Positions 13,902 to 28,900 of a DNA stretch of 64,000 bases are shown here, piece after piece. Both the position numbers and the translations under genes were made by a program. The DNA is taken from NCBI RefSeq assembly GCF_037975245.1, contig NC_092562.1, positions 12,406,001-12,470,000 on the forward strand, in the 5' to 3' direction. Every line of letters starts with the position of its first letter. The stretch's first letter is position 1. This stretch comes from Apostichopus japonicus. Its lineage: Eukaryota; Echinodermata; Holothuroidea; Aspidochirotida; Stichopodidae. The notes under the pieces are model-generated. The model was not told the origin of the DNA and searched no databases. It was given only the letters and a program-made list of their open reading frames with translations.

Positions 13902-16900
13902 TCATCTCTGACCTTTGACCAGCTGATCTTGAAGTAAAAGGTTGTATTCATCCACCTGTTCTTTCATCTTTGTGACTAGAGGTCTGTAATCGGACTCCTT
14001 ACTCTTGGATGCTATGACTGTTAGAAAAAAGAGGTTTGATTTAAGGAAAAGTAATATCCACAAAAAATGGCGACACAGTCTGAGAAAATGTCAACAATTC
14101 CTAGGAGGCAATGCAGTGGTAGCAGTTGCATGTCTTTAAAATCCAGGCAAAAGTACTGCTGAACATTCAATTAATAAAGGTTGTTGATATTGGTGTTATT
14201 TCTGTTGTTGATATTGCTGTTGCTATTGTTGTAACTTTTAATGATTGTTGTTGTTGATATTGCTGTTGTTATTATTGATACTATTATTGTTGCAATTGTT
14301 AACATAGTATTGCTGTTAATATTACTGTTGTTGATATTGGTAATGATGTTGTTAATGTTGTTGTTCTTATTATTGTTGTTGTGATTGTTAATGATACTGT
14401 TGTTGGTATCGTTATCATTTTTGTTGTTATTATCTTTTATTTTTATTGGTGTTGTAACTGACCCCTGGTGCTAAATCCCCTCTGAACACCTCCCCCTTCT
14501 GTCAGGCCATGTACTAAGTGTGAGAGGTGCCATCACCCCCATGTTGCCCTTGCAATATGGACAGTCTGGAATGTTACAATAGTGATCCAATAATGAGAGG
14601 GAAGAAACAAAAACAATTGTAAAAGGATACATTCTTTCATGACAAAGTTGTTTTGTTCGTGGTGCTGCCATTTACGTTCCAGGTTGCCCAGTTGGGTGTG
14701 CGTCTCGTTTTCGTGGAGCTCTGCTTTCACCGTGTCATACTTGGAACTCAGTTCTTGGACAACTGTTTCATGGAAGACAAGATTCAAGAAAGGATATATA
14801 TTCATTTATATATACATAATAGGAAATTTGGTGTGTTGGACAATTGTTAGAAAGAGCCCACTCGGCCCATCCCCCCCCCCACCCGAGAAAAAAACACCTG
14901 ATAAACGGTCAAAAAGTCCAAAAACTGATGATGTGGTAAACTATCTGGAACGAAAGTGTTTACACGCATCATTCTGCACAACCACTCTTCATGCAGCAAA
15001 GCAAGTTAGCAAAACTACACCACAAGTCTGAGAAGGGTTGTCAAAATTTATTAACTTATGGGGAACTAACTAATTATCTAGATGTCTTTCAGAACGATCT
15101 TTGGACCAGGCATGTCAGGATAATACAGGTGGCGTCGTATTATAATTATACCCAAAGCCATGATGGTCAACAAGGTCTAAGAACAAAACTGGTGTCAACT
15201 AGATCGTAGTTACTGTTAACGACAAACCTTGTTTAGAATTCTTCTTTCTCTTCTCCAGGTTAACTCTGTCTTCCATAAGTTTCTGAAATTGCAAAAAATA
15301 AATCAAAAATAACTTCATAATTTATAACTTGGTAAAGGATTAAAACGAGAAAAGCCTCACAAAAAGGAAGTCCCATTTCATGAGCATCCAGATAAAAATA
15401 ATGGAAATGCCAAGTTTGTTGTGTCATTAAAAAGTAAAGAAATTAAAGAAACAAAGGTACAGGACCATAAAATCAGGGTTACCACTATGACATTCACAAA
15501 GAAAAGTAACCAATTTTAACTGAAAAGACAAAATGGGTGGGGGGAAGGGGGGGACGGGGGAAGGATGCCCCATCTCTCATAAAAGGAGTCCAACAAACTG
15601 TCAGTGTTTTACTTTCCTGAAAATCAACTAATTAGCACTCTGGAGAGCAACAAACCTTTTTCTTGTTGTCTGATTCTCGCTTTAATTTCTCCAAGTCTGA
15701 ATACAAGACTAATTCTTCTTCCATTTGCTTGATGCTGTTGGTCAGAGTTTCCAGCTCTAGTTTAATCTTCTCTTCTAGCTGCTCCACCTTCTGCAGATCC
15801 ATCTGTAACTTCTGACTCTCTGGAGTAAAAAACAAGGTTGTTTGTCTTTTCAAAATAAGAGATGTTCTAAGGACGGATCATTGAATCATCCCAAATTCAA
15901 GATTAAAAACATTCGGGTGATTTTTATGCAAAATAATTCTCTGAGAATCCACTGTTTGTGATATATATGGAGGACTTAAAGATGGGGGGGGGTGGGGGGT
16001 GACATATTTGTTATAAATTGTAAGGTAAATTACGGACAAGCTGCTAAACAGTGGAAGTTATAGTTTTTCCATATTTTCCACTTTCCGGTCAGTTTTCATA
16101 TCGTACATTAAACGTAAAGTTTCATTCGAGATCGATGCTTGCTGTCCAAAAATTCCCACTTTTGTCTTACACTGTCTGTTTATCTCCATTCAGACCTATA
16201 TCTTTTGTCCCCATTCTTTCCATTCAGTCTATTTCCCATCTATATTTCATGTCCCCATATTCCTGTTTTAGTATCATACATTTGAGATGTTATTCACATC
16301 TATGCATATTGCCTCTAAATGCTGCCCCCAAATTGACTGTCTTTAGTCTTACACTGTTTGTCTATTTTATTCAGACCAGCTCACATCATTGCCATGTGTT
16401 TGGTTTTAACCTAGTTTCCCATTACTCAGACCTAACATGCACCTAGCTACATGCTCCCTGATTACCTACAGTCTTTTACATCTCAAGTGTTTACCTTCAC
16501 TCAGACCGAGACTGGTAGCTTCTAACCTAACATGCACCCAGCTAAATGCTCTCTGACTACCTGCGGTCTTTTACATCTCAAGTGTTTACCTTCACTCAGA
16601 GCAAGACTGGTAGCTTCTAACCTAACATGCACCCAGCTACATGCTCCCTGATTACCTGCGGTCTTTTACATCTCAAGTGTTTACCTTCACTCAGACCGAG
16701 ACTGGTAGCTTCTAACCTAACATGCACCCAGCTAAATGCTCTCTGACTACCTGCGGTCTTTTACATCTCAAGTGTTTACCTTCACTCAGACCGAGACTGG
16801 TAGCTTCTAACCTAACATGCACCCAGCTAAATGCTCTCTGACTACCTGCGGTCTTTTACATCTCAAGTGTTTACCTTCACTCAGACCAAGACTGGTTGCT

Positions 16901-19900
16901 TCTAACCTAACATGCACCTAGCTACATGCTCCCTGATTACCTACGGTCTTTCACATCTCAAGTGTTTACCTTCACTCAGACCAAGACTGGTTGCTTCTAA
17001 CCTAACATGCACCCAGCTACATGCTCCCTGACTACCTGTGGTCTTTTACATCACAAGTGTTTACCTTCACTCAGACCGAGACTGGTAGCTTCTAACCTAA
17101 CATGCACCCAGCTAAATGCTCTCTGACTACCTGCGGTCTTTTACATCTCAAGTGTTTACCTTCACTCAGACCGAGACTGGTTGCTTCTAACCTAACATGC
17201 TCCCAGCTACATGCTCCCTGACTACCTACAGTCTTTTACATCACAAGTGTTTACCTTCACTCAGACCCACACTGGTTGCTTCTGATTTGTGCATCTCGTT
17301 CTGTTTGAAGTTCAGGTCGTCCTGCATCCTAGCTAACTCCTTCGGTGTAGGCATGTGCTTTTGTCTGGCTAAATTCTGAAAACGGAATAAGAACATGACA
17401 GTGGAGAAGTCTGTAATATTTGCAAATTGTAAATATCTTCTTCAGACACATTCATTTCAGACACTGTCACTTGACTGTACATACTGTGTTGGAAGCCTGT
17501 AACTGACAGTGAATGTAACAGCTGTGTTGTGACTTCAGTACAAAATCTTTCTTAACCTTTTAATTAAAGATGAGCAACATTATATTGTTCTAAAGTGTTC
17601 ATGTACACGACAACCAAACACACAAGTCAGTTTACAAAGTGTTCAAATCTTGCGGAACATTTTTCATAAACTGATGCGTCATTGGCAATCTGTATGCACA
17701 CTTTAACTTTATACTCACCAATATGATACTACTCTGGATTTTATTAACTTTGTATATTGATACCGTAAATGAACACCCTTTGATACCACAAATGAACCCC
17801 CTCTGATGCAATAAATGAACCCCCTTTAAGACCGCAAATGAACCCCCTTTAATACCACAAATGAACCCCCTCTAATGGCATAAATGAACCCCTTTAAGAC
17901 CGTAAATGAACCCCCTTTGATACCATAAACAAATCCCCTTTAATACCGTAAAATGAATCCCCTCTGATACCACAAATGAACACCCTTTATGTAATTCACA
18001 CACTGAAATTTATTTCTTATTCGCTGCAGTATCGATGAGTACACAAAGTTTGTGAGGCACGCTTTTATACGTAGCAACATCATAGTCAAACTGAAGCTAA
18101 CAATTGAAGCTTACCTTACTCATGTGAGACAAAATGCCCACGATCGATTCTTCCATGGCTTGCTTCCTCTCAACTTCAAATTTCTTACTTTCCTCAAAAC
18201 TCTCCAAAAATTCTAAAAGGAGATAGCAATCAACAACAGAAACAAACTTTGAAATCAGGATTAAATTAAGAAAAATGCAATGTGAGAGAAACTGGTTAAC
18301 TGTTTTGGTGAAGTAATCATTTATTAAATATATAATGCAACCAGGAAAGAAGGGAGGGGGTAGTATAGGGGGGTTGATTTATGGGAGGAGAAAGTAGCAT
18401 GTGGGATGCATGTGAGGAGGTGTGGCAGAGATGTTGACTGGAGTAGAAGACAGTTGTACTTTGATACCTATTATTGGGCTCTTCACATCTAGGGCTATGT
18501 ACAATTACATCTAGGGCTATGTACAATTACATCTAGGGCTATGTACAATTACTTTGTAATTGAATTTACACGAACATCTGAGAACTTTGCCAAAAGGCCA
18601 TTTTAATCTGTATTTGTTCATTACCACTATAGGGTTTAATGTGAAGTCTTGGCAGATGCGATAGTTATTAACAGTTATCCAGATTGCGCGCTCTGGCCAC
18701 CAAATTCAAAGGCTTCATTCTACAATGCAGGCTCATAAATTGTGCAAACTTGAACACATTTCTGATGCTTGCTGCAAACACTTGAGGTAAAACTTAAATA
18801 TATTTTGGTGCCCATAGGAACAACCATTGAGGAATATAGAAAGAGAGTTTTACCATTCATTGTTTCTTCACATCTAGGGCTATGTACAACTACTTCGTAA
18901 CAAAATTTACACGAACATCTGAGAACTATCCACAAAGTTCATTTTAATCTGTATTTGTTTATTACATACTATAGTGTTTGATCTGAAGTCTTGGCAGATG
19001 CGATAGTTATTAACAGTTATCCAGATTGCACGCTCTGGCCACCAAATTGAAAAGGCTTCATTCTACAATGCAGGCTCAAAAACTGTGCAACCTTGAACAC
19101 AATTTTGACGCATGCTGCAAACGGCAATCACGTGAGGTTATAATTAAATATATTTTGGTTGCCATGAAAAGAGAGTTTTACCATTCATTGTTTCTTCCCT
19201 CTTTTTCAGTTCTTTATACTTTTGGTTCTTCTCTCCTAAATGGTCCTCTAACTCCATATCCAGGGCTTTGATCTCCTCCTGCATGTTACTGATTTCTCCT
19301 TTGATCTCTTTGGTTCTGTATGAAAGAAAAAATTATTTGAAGAAAAAAAAAGTACTGAAATGTAAGTTTTGCAATGCTGGTAAATGTTTGCTCTTTAATA
19401 TAATTTCTAGTTTGAATGTTTCTTGTGTAAGTCCCATTGCATTTTATTCTGATGAATATGGGAATATTCAACTTAATTTCCATATGATTATACAATACGC
19501 TTCAAAGAACTAGACAAAGGTTGCTTCTTTACTTGCTGTTCAGGCAGCTATGAGCTATGTCTTCTTGATGCTTTACAGGTATCTCTTCTATGCCTTCTTT
19601 GCCGCTATACAGGTATGTATGCTATGCCTGACTTACTGCTATTCAGGTATGTATGCTATGCCTTCTTTGCTGCTGTTCAGGTATGTATGCTATGCCTGAC
19701 TTATTGCTATTCAGGTATGTATGCTATGCCTTCTTTACTGCTGTTCAGGTATGTATGCTATGCCTTCTTTGCTGCTGTTCAGGTATGTATGCTATGCCTG
19801 ACTTATTGCTATTCAGGTATGTATGCTATGCCTGACTTAATGCTGTTCAGGTATGTATGCTATGCCTGACTTAATGCTGTTCAGGTAGCTATAAGCTAGG

Positions 19901-22900
19901 TTTTCTTTGCTGCTATCCAGGTATGTAACTTATGCCTTCTTGACTGCTATTCAGGTATGCTAGCTACGCCTTCTCTCCTGTCATTAAGGGTCTAGGATAT
20001 TTCAGACGTACTTCCTTTCCATGCTGGCCATCTCTTGGTTATTGATCTTGACCTGCTTCAACAGTCTATCTCTCTCCTCTGCCGGTGTACCTTTGGCTTT
20101 CTCTTCCTCTTCCAGTTGTTTCTTCTTCTCCTCCAGCTCATGGAGTTGATTGTAGAGTTTCACAGCTTCCTGCTTAATCGGCGAGTGTTTCAACTCCTAT
20201 CAAACGTAACATGTCAAAAAAATAAATGAAATAATGGAATGAAACACTTTAACCTTTTACTTAATCATCTCACATGCCTTTATCCCAGTAATGCAGAGAT
20301 AAAAGTGGGGTACATGACATCGAGGGAGGGAGAGGACCACCCAGTTTCCCTATCAAGTTACACAGAAATTAAAGGACAGATTGACACGTCCTACTTATGC
20401 TGGGCTATGACCGATATTATTCCAGAGAGCACAGGTAGATCAGACATCAGCCTCAAAAGATTACATCTAGGATAGGCATCATTGCCAGGACCAATGTCAC
20501 CACAAGACAATTGAAGACAATTATTGTCATGGTGGCAGAGATCTGTGTCTCATATATGAATTTGATTTGCAAGGTCTTATCTAATATACGCAGTGATTGG
20601 ATAGAAAGAAAAAGGGTAGGGTGAGGTTTGGGCTAGGCTAGATTGGCATTGGTGGGAGGGTGGGAGGGAGCAGGGGGGTGTAGGGTAAGTTACCTCTTCC
20701 ATATTGTCCTTCTTGGTGATGAGAGCGTCTAGTCTCTGCTGTTTCTCCTCCAGTGTACTCTGAAGTTGACTGTTTGTGTCCTTCAGACCAGTGTACTTGT
20801 GACGCAATTGAGGACTCTGTGGAAATAGTCAAAGAATTTAGAAACAGGAAGAAAATATGTAATAAATTATCTGAGATTAACAGGCAGCAAATGACTTGAT
20901 TTCTGGTGAGAGATGCAAGCAAACCGGATGCAACAGTTTCACCCTCAGGGACTGTTGACTTTGTAGCATGTAGCCACTGGAAGTCAGTGTAGGCATAATT
21001 GCTACAATAATTGTAAACAAGCTTTTCCAGGTCATTTATGTGACTGCGTTGAGATCCTCTATTTTCAAGTAATATTATAAACCCTATTCAAGGTCGTTTC
21101 CTTCAACTTTTGAAAAAAATATTGTTTCATTTTATCTGACCAATTTCTTGAACGTTTGAAAGCAATTGTCAACATAGCAACCATTGGCAAATTTATGTAA
21201 GTTGTGTCTACATATTGAATGGTCTAAATCCTTGGAGCAAAATACCCCTGAGAATCTCCATGGTTACTGTTATCATACATCCTTACATCCCGGGATATGT
21301 CCTGGTTTTCTACCTTTCGTGAGTCTCTGGGTGGATTTGCCAAATTTAAAAACAAAAAATGTCTGACCATCTGGCAATTCCAGTTTTAATACAGAAAGCC
21401 AAATTTCAATTGTTGCACTCCTTCAACCATGCTGATCTTACATGGCATAATGCAATTCTGTCACAATTTTCGTGAAGGTACGTTTTTCGTGAATCCAATT
21501 TTCGTGAATCCAAATAATTCACCTTTTTCCCCTACAAAGGGTAACAGGAACCCTCAGCTTAGATCCTTCTCCCTTCCCTCAGCCACTTTCTTCAGATGGA
21601 AATACTGTAACCCTCCCCACATGGCCATCACATCTTCATCTGCATACAAGACAAGTATTAATCTTACCATATGTTCTACTAGTGTATCAGCCATCATTCT
21701 ACACTGGTTAACTTCATTTTCTGCATTTTTTATCAGCTCTTCAACCCTGCCAACAAGAATAAAAACACGATAAGCATTTAATAGTGGTGCCAGTACATAT
21801 CTGAGATGGCAGCAGAGAAACGAGGTTGGGTTTCCAAACTTTTCTTAGGGTCAAACAATGCACAGTATTTATGACATGCTGACATTTATACAGACATTCA
21901 TACACAAGAATGGTGTGCCGATGTTGAGAGTAATGCCCAATGTAAAGTTTAACCATATCTTTAAAAAGAATCTTAAGTTTGAAATTGATTTAAGTAGTCT
22001 TCCATTGTGTAACAGGCTTACTTGTTGTAGGCTATGTTGTAGCAATAGTAAAATACCAACTGTCAGTGGTAGGTATAAGAATATTATTTTTCAGAATAGA
22101 ATCTATACCCTTTGTAATCAGGAGAAATTCGGAAGTGAATTTCATTAATCATTTCAAATGTCATTCGTTTTCTCAAGTAAGGAAAACAAAATATATCTAG
22201 CTTCTTACTTCTATAGGAACCCAAACAATTTGAAAATGGAAAAATTATTTTAATACAAAAGTAAAAAGGCTTTACTAGAATAACTTACTCTTGTCTCTGA
22301 GTAAAGATCTTGTCTACACTGCGTTGCTCCATTTCATTTTGGATTTTCAACTGTGGAAACAAATATGAATTTTAGTATTACATCTTTAGTGTAACTTGTA
22401 ATACAATTTCAAATCCCAAAGTTGTACAACCATGGTGTGCACATCAAGTCAAATCCACTGTTTCTTTAAAACTAAAAGGTAAACTGAGACATCCATTATG
22501 TGGTAATACTGTTAAGTACATTGTCTTTATGCCCATTTATCCTTACGGTTAGGCTATTTTTAGCTCTTGATAATGACAAACAATGGCCTCCAAAGTTTCA
22601 CATGCAAAGAAAGAATAGGCCTAGGTATAATACCCACCATGAAAGTAGATTGCGGTAGATGGTCTGAGACCTCATCCTAGGAATTGTTGTTCAGACGTTT
22701 TACCTTCCTATCATTATCATCTTCTTCTTGATTTTCTTTGAAATGTGATACATTTAGAAATGTTTGCTAAGCGGCCAATCAATGCTGACTGTGCTTCAAA
22801 TTTTATCGAAGTGCAACTTCTCTAATCAAAATATTATTATTTTTCGTTTTTGATAAACGATTAAAATATTATTAACCAAAACCTTTCAACTCAATTACCA

Positions 22901-25900
22901 TGATGATATCATTCACTCTGCTTGTTGCTAGATGCAGTCACCTATTTTTATTACCAAATTTGAAAAAATCAACTTCATCCACTAGGACATCCCCCCTTTA
23001 AAGTCTATTAATTACGTCACAATACACAATGAACAGGCAAATGACTTTGAATGGAGTACCTCATTATAATCCTCTTGAACCTGGTCCATCTCGGTGTCTG
23101 TGTTTAGCTTATCAACTAGCTGTAAATGAAGAAGGAAGATTAAATAGAAATGTTAAATGCAGACACAAACCCAGCCATCACTCTCGATTTATGCAATAGA
23201 TTTAACTGTCTTATTCCATTTGGGAGATACCATTATTGTTACTTCACATGTAACAAGGCTGAAGACTTGATCAAGTTTAACTATGACATCATCGAGCCAC
23301 ATGGGGCTTTTTTGGCAATATTTTACTTAACTATTCTTGCAATGTTTAATTTTCTGTAATGGATATGGGTTTTGAAAGTTATGCTAATATATTGAAGCTG
23401 GTCACATGACCTAATGTTGGCATTGGTGCCAGGGTCAAAAATGTTAACATTTCACTTACAAAATATGAAAAAGAAAAAAGAAAGAGAGAAATTAACAGGT
23501 TTTAGATCCTAGTGACACTATGACATCACATATTTACTAAACGACAGCTCCCAGACACGACTTCTAAACCAGGATATCTCTGAAACGGAACAACGATTTT
23601 TATAATTGTTTCAGCAAGCTGTTCTTCACAAAGATCTCTGTCATATAAACTAAAGATGGTTGGGTCTGTTTCCCCTTTAAAGTAGGATAGTATCTTGTTG
23701 ATTTCATTGTTTTCTACTCACACACTATTTGTCCATTGAAGACCTGGTATTCAAATTTGGGGTCGCAACTCTTTTGAGTGCCACCAGAATGGTTTGGAGG
23801 GTTGACAAAAATTATGCGGAAGAAAAAGCCGCTTACCAATGTTCACGGAAGAAGTAAGTGGAAAGATGTTGAACGTAAATTCCTTTAAAAAGTCACAAAA
23901 TATAACACCATTTTGCGAGTAACGAACCCTTCATTATATAAAAATTTCTCATTTCGGCTATACCTGGAACTCTTTATCATTTTTAATTGAAACCGTTCCT
24001 ATAATGTTAATTCTTTTCAAAACCAACTTCAGACTCATCATTTCAATTCATATCTTTTTTATTGTTCAGCACCATGAGCAGTTTCTTCTCTAAATTTTAG
24101 AGCTTATACAACAACAAAATATTACTATTACTCTAAGGTTGACATTGATTGGATATTATACCTGTTCATAAGGGCAACAAGTTTCTATATTAGAAAATTG
24201 AAATAACTGACAAGTTTCTCGGCCTTTCGTAAAACTTACCGTGTTGTAGTCTCCAAGTTGTCCTTGCAATTCCTTAAGCTCACTTGCCATGGTTTCAGCT
24301 CTGCAGTGAAAATAATTAAAAAATTATGTAAATATGACCAAGAATGCAAAACACATCTCTCTGTATTACTAGGGTGGTATCTTTATTGTCAAATTTTCCC
24401 ATCTGAAATGTTCTACCAAAATTAAAAAAAGAAAAAGAAAAAAGAGGGAAGTCTAAAATGAGCTAACAACTATAACTTGGATAGCAACCTGACCTGAAGT
24501 GTAATGAGTTATCAGTCAGTCAGCCTCCCAACTTACAAATGCAGCCACTTTAATACTAGTGTAAATAATAATCTACCTTCCAGGCTGATATTATTATGTT
24601 ATCAAATATATTTTTGAGTCAACTTTCTTTCAAGGACATTGTTTTTCAGATGAATTACTCATAATAATCTGAGGGAAAACAATGTCTTATAGGGTGATGG
24701 AATAATAAACACAAACTATGGAAATATAAAAAAACAATAGATACAATTGTCTCTTCCACACAAACCAAATATCAACCCCTGTAAAGATCAAAAGTCAGGT
24801 GTGTGTAAACTAACTTATACCCCCTTGTTTTGCTCAGCTTCAAATACTTTAAGCACATTTTGGCCTTGCTGCTTATCAAGACACACCAACCCCCCCACCC
24901 TGCCCCAAGCCCCCACCACTACCTACCCCTCCATTTACTGTGCAATCACCGGTAACACCAGGGGTCGAAATTTACGCTATTCCGCTATCCCGAGATAGTG
25001 AAATCATGAATGGAATACCAAGTTGCTTGGGTTCACTATTCCGTATGGATAGTGCTAAAAGTGATAGCTAACAACAAACTTTGACAAATCCATCTAAATT
25101 TACTTCCCTGTCACTAGTCAGGCAACAATTTTAATTTTATTTGTTTCCCGAGCGTAAAAACTTGCCTAGAAATACAAACGAAACTCTCTTTACACGTGCC
25201 AGTTGCAGTTACGTACAGTACAATACATCAGTTTACAACTGCAGTGTTTAACACTACTTAAATACTACTACGTTAGGCTACTGTACATCCCCTACGCTCA
25301 TCCCCTGTCTAACACCTGTTTGTTAACATTTTCTGGCACATTTCCAAGAAACGTTACATGGAGTTAAACTGTTTTGGCTCCATTCTAGAATTAAGTAGGT
25401 CAGTCAGTAAAGGATCGGTAAAGTTATGCGAACTACTATCTTAGACGTTCAAGAAAAGTAGGTCAAATATCCCTGTACCATTTACAGTAGGTGAGTAAAA
25501 CACACCTCAAAGCCAACTGACTCCACCGCATGAACAAAACAATCTATTCCCCATGATACACGAGGCACAGTCCATATTATAGCATAGCACGATATCCAGG
25601 CCCCTACAGCTATATATGGCCATCTTTATGAGAGTAACCCTTGTAATGACATGTTTTAGGCCACTTGGCATGATTCAACTAAATGCTTAATATTTTTCCC
25701 ATGTTCTTGTAGAAAACGTCAAGTTCGCAAAATACAGTTAGTTGTGTTTTTTAGTTACGTGAGATCCGTAACCGCAGAGGTGGTTAGGCTATTTGCTACG
25801 ATTGAGGATATAACTTATGTCATGAAATGATGATCGATGTTCCAAAGCTTGTGGGAGACCCCTGCGGCTGATATATTTGACGATGTTAATACAGATAAAG

Positions 25901-28900
25901 AAGTACACAATAAAAAAACGCACGCAGAAAGATCACACTAAATGTGATGAAATTGTTCTACTTTGCACAGTTATAAATAGATAAGAGTATTAGTACACTG
26001 ATGTTGAAACCAGTATAATATATATATGTAACAGCAGAGGTTTAAACAGGATTCCTGTTAAGTTATCCAACTCAAATTGCTTGGTTTTGCTTCAAAAACC
26101 TATTTTATTAGACATGCTGGACATACATGTGTCCAGTGTGAAGTCTTGCAGCATGGAGGACAGTGCACTGAAATTCTCTGGTATGTCCAGCCTAATGGCA
26201 TCTGGTCACGATAATCAGTCATCATGAGATTGTACCACAGATATTAACTACAAGAAGGCCAGACAATCAATTTGATAACCCTCTCTTACCTCTTCTCATA
26301 GGATAAGTAGCTGTCATTTTCCTCATTTGCTGTGTTGATTTCTCTCTCCAGTCGGCTGTTCTCTGTGGCAACCTCTGTCATCTTAGTCCTTAGAATGCCC
26401 AAGAAGTAAGATCTATCCATTACTATCCGCTGTGGTCCTAAGGGGCAGAAATTTACAGAAAATAGTGAATACTTATCTATCTCTTTTTATCAACACAGGT
26501 AAAATTTTAGTTTGTATGACGCATTAGACAGGAGTTATTTTGTAGAGGTGTTACCAGGTGGCAATGTTTCATATTTCCTAATAAAAAATCTTTTAGTCAC
26601 AATGCAGGTAAGATAATTAAACTGGTATTGTGATACCATGTTTTATGCTTGTCATGCATACAGGGGTTTAGGTAGCCAGCCGTCTGTTGCACGGCCAGTT
26701 TTGCAAAATGACGGCCTATTTTTACTTGCACGGCTTGCAAAATATATGAAGCCATGCAAAGTTTTCAGTACAGAGTACACAAATATACAGAGTTACAGAA
26801 ATTACACAATGATGTCAATATTGTTTTATTTTTTTCCCAAAATCTTTTATTGACTATCTAAACAGCTTGCATTTAACCCTCAGATACCTCAAATATACAA
26901 AGTTTCTAAGGGGGTTGCCCCCTTAACCCCCAAGGGCCCCTCAGGCGGACCCATTGACCCCCTCTGTGAGAGGGCGATAGCTTTGTGAACTCAACAATGC
27001 CTTCTGCATCATGTTGCCCCAAAAAGGTAGGACACCCAATTTAAAGATTTGGACACCCACATTTCTGCCTACATCCCTGCATGTATGGTTTGTTTCTATT
27101 GCAGGACTGCTAGTCTGGTGATATTCACAGCAGACATAGTACAAAATAAGCCCCTTTTCCTCCTTCTTTTAATCTACAGTTTTGTAATTACTACCCTCCC
27201 TCAGACAAGCATTTTTTCCAAATTAATTTAAACTGAGGTCATAGGTCAACAGATAATTCCTACACACTGTACCTTTCTTGCCAGTTTTCAATCCACCAAG
27301 ACCTTGTTGCGTGGTTGGTCTTTCAGCAACACTTATCTTGGAGTCCAAAGCTGAGAACAAAACAGAAACAACATTTCATTCAGTCACTTCATGCATATCT
27401 CCTTTTTATTTCGAAACCTTTCAAGTTACTTGAAAATCCCCTTTGTGAGTGAGTTTATATCTCTACAAGCCAATCCCACTTTAATTACTTGAGATGCAAA
27501 CTTGCACTGTTGTATACATGACCAAACCCACTGACTCTCTGAATCGCTTGCTGATCCAGTTAAGATGGTTGGGTATGGTCTTCGTTGGTTGGTATAGTCT
27601 TAGATGGTTGGGTATGGTCGCATATGGTCTAAGCTGGTTGAGTGTGGTCTCATATGGTTGGGAAGGTCTTAGATGGTTGGTTATGGGTCTCAGATGGTTG
27701 GGAATCATCTACGTTGTGTATGGTCTAAGATAGGTGTATATGGTCTTAAATGGTTGGTTATGGTATAAGATGGATGGATATGGTCAAATAATTATTTCTG
27801 CTGCCCTTAATGTTAAGCTATTTATATCACATTATCCATCATTGATACACCTACGCTCTGAAAGCCATGCCTTTTATGACAACTTGCATTACATAAGAAT
27901 TCATAATTTCTTTCTGTTACAACTTCCCATTGAATTACCATCTTCTCCTATCTCACATACAAGCAATTTCAGAGAAGTATGTAAAACATTGTTATCTTAA
28001 ATGAAATCATCAAAGCAACAGATTACCTGGTTATGGTTATCACAAACTTATCCCAGTTTATAGTCAGTGACTCAGTACAGCCTGTCCTTTACCAAGTGTC
28101 ATATCATATGACTTACACACACACACACATGCACACCCAAACAGCAGTGAGCAATGAACAAAATTAATGATTAAAATTATGCCTGACTTAAAACTCACCT
28201 CCACCTTGTCCAGGGACTCCACCACCTCTGGTTCCAGGTCTCGCTGTACCAGGAGCCTACGGAAATCAAAAGGGTAATTACCAGGATATATATATGGCAA
28301 AAATGTCCTGTTGTGTTAGCAAATTAAAAGCAGTCCAAAGGATGCACGTTTAGATCATGATTTGCGCTCTCAAAATGTGATGGCAACCTGCTGCAGAAAA
28401 TCTAAACTTTCTTTGATGTGATTCACTGCTAGCTTAAGGAATGCCCCAGTATGTCACTGTTGGGAACTCATTAGAAAAATTACTTATTATCTGACCTGTA
28501 TCTACTACATCTCAAAATTCAGAGGGGACTCACTAGACATTACTCAAAGAAAAGTAACTGTACTTATTACCCTAACTAGTACCAACATCTCAAATTCAGA
28601 CTGTTAGTAGAGAGGGAAAACAAATTCTGCCAGTGTAGACATATATTGCTTTTTGTGCGTATGCAAGGCAAATGCCAGTGGGAATTCGGTATTTAAGAGT
28701 AGATTTTTATAAGCACCAGTTGGCATTTTTTCTTAAGCAAGTGGCTACATTTTGTGAAACTTTAGGCTTAATCTACATACACACACTATGAACACTGTAA
28801 TATTCACTTACTTTGAATGTTATATTTCCTTGATTTGTTGTAAATTTGATTGTCTTACTCTTACCCCTGTTCCAGGCATTCTCATTTGAGGTGCTTGTTT

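Noticed and set aside
16400-17290. CRISPR array
   Set aside because: Regular spacing exists, but whole units are repeated with no unique spacers, and the genome is eukaryotic.
19615-19869. Repetitive open frame [16 protein letters not shown]...
   Set aside because: It is produced entirely by the 34-bp minisatellite inside an IFT74 intron on the opposite strand.
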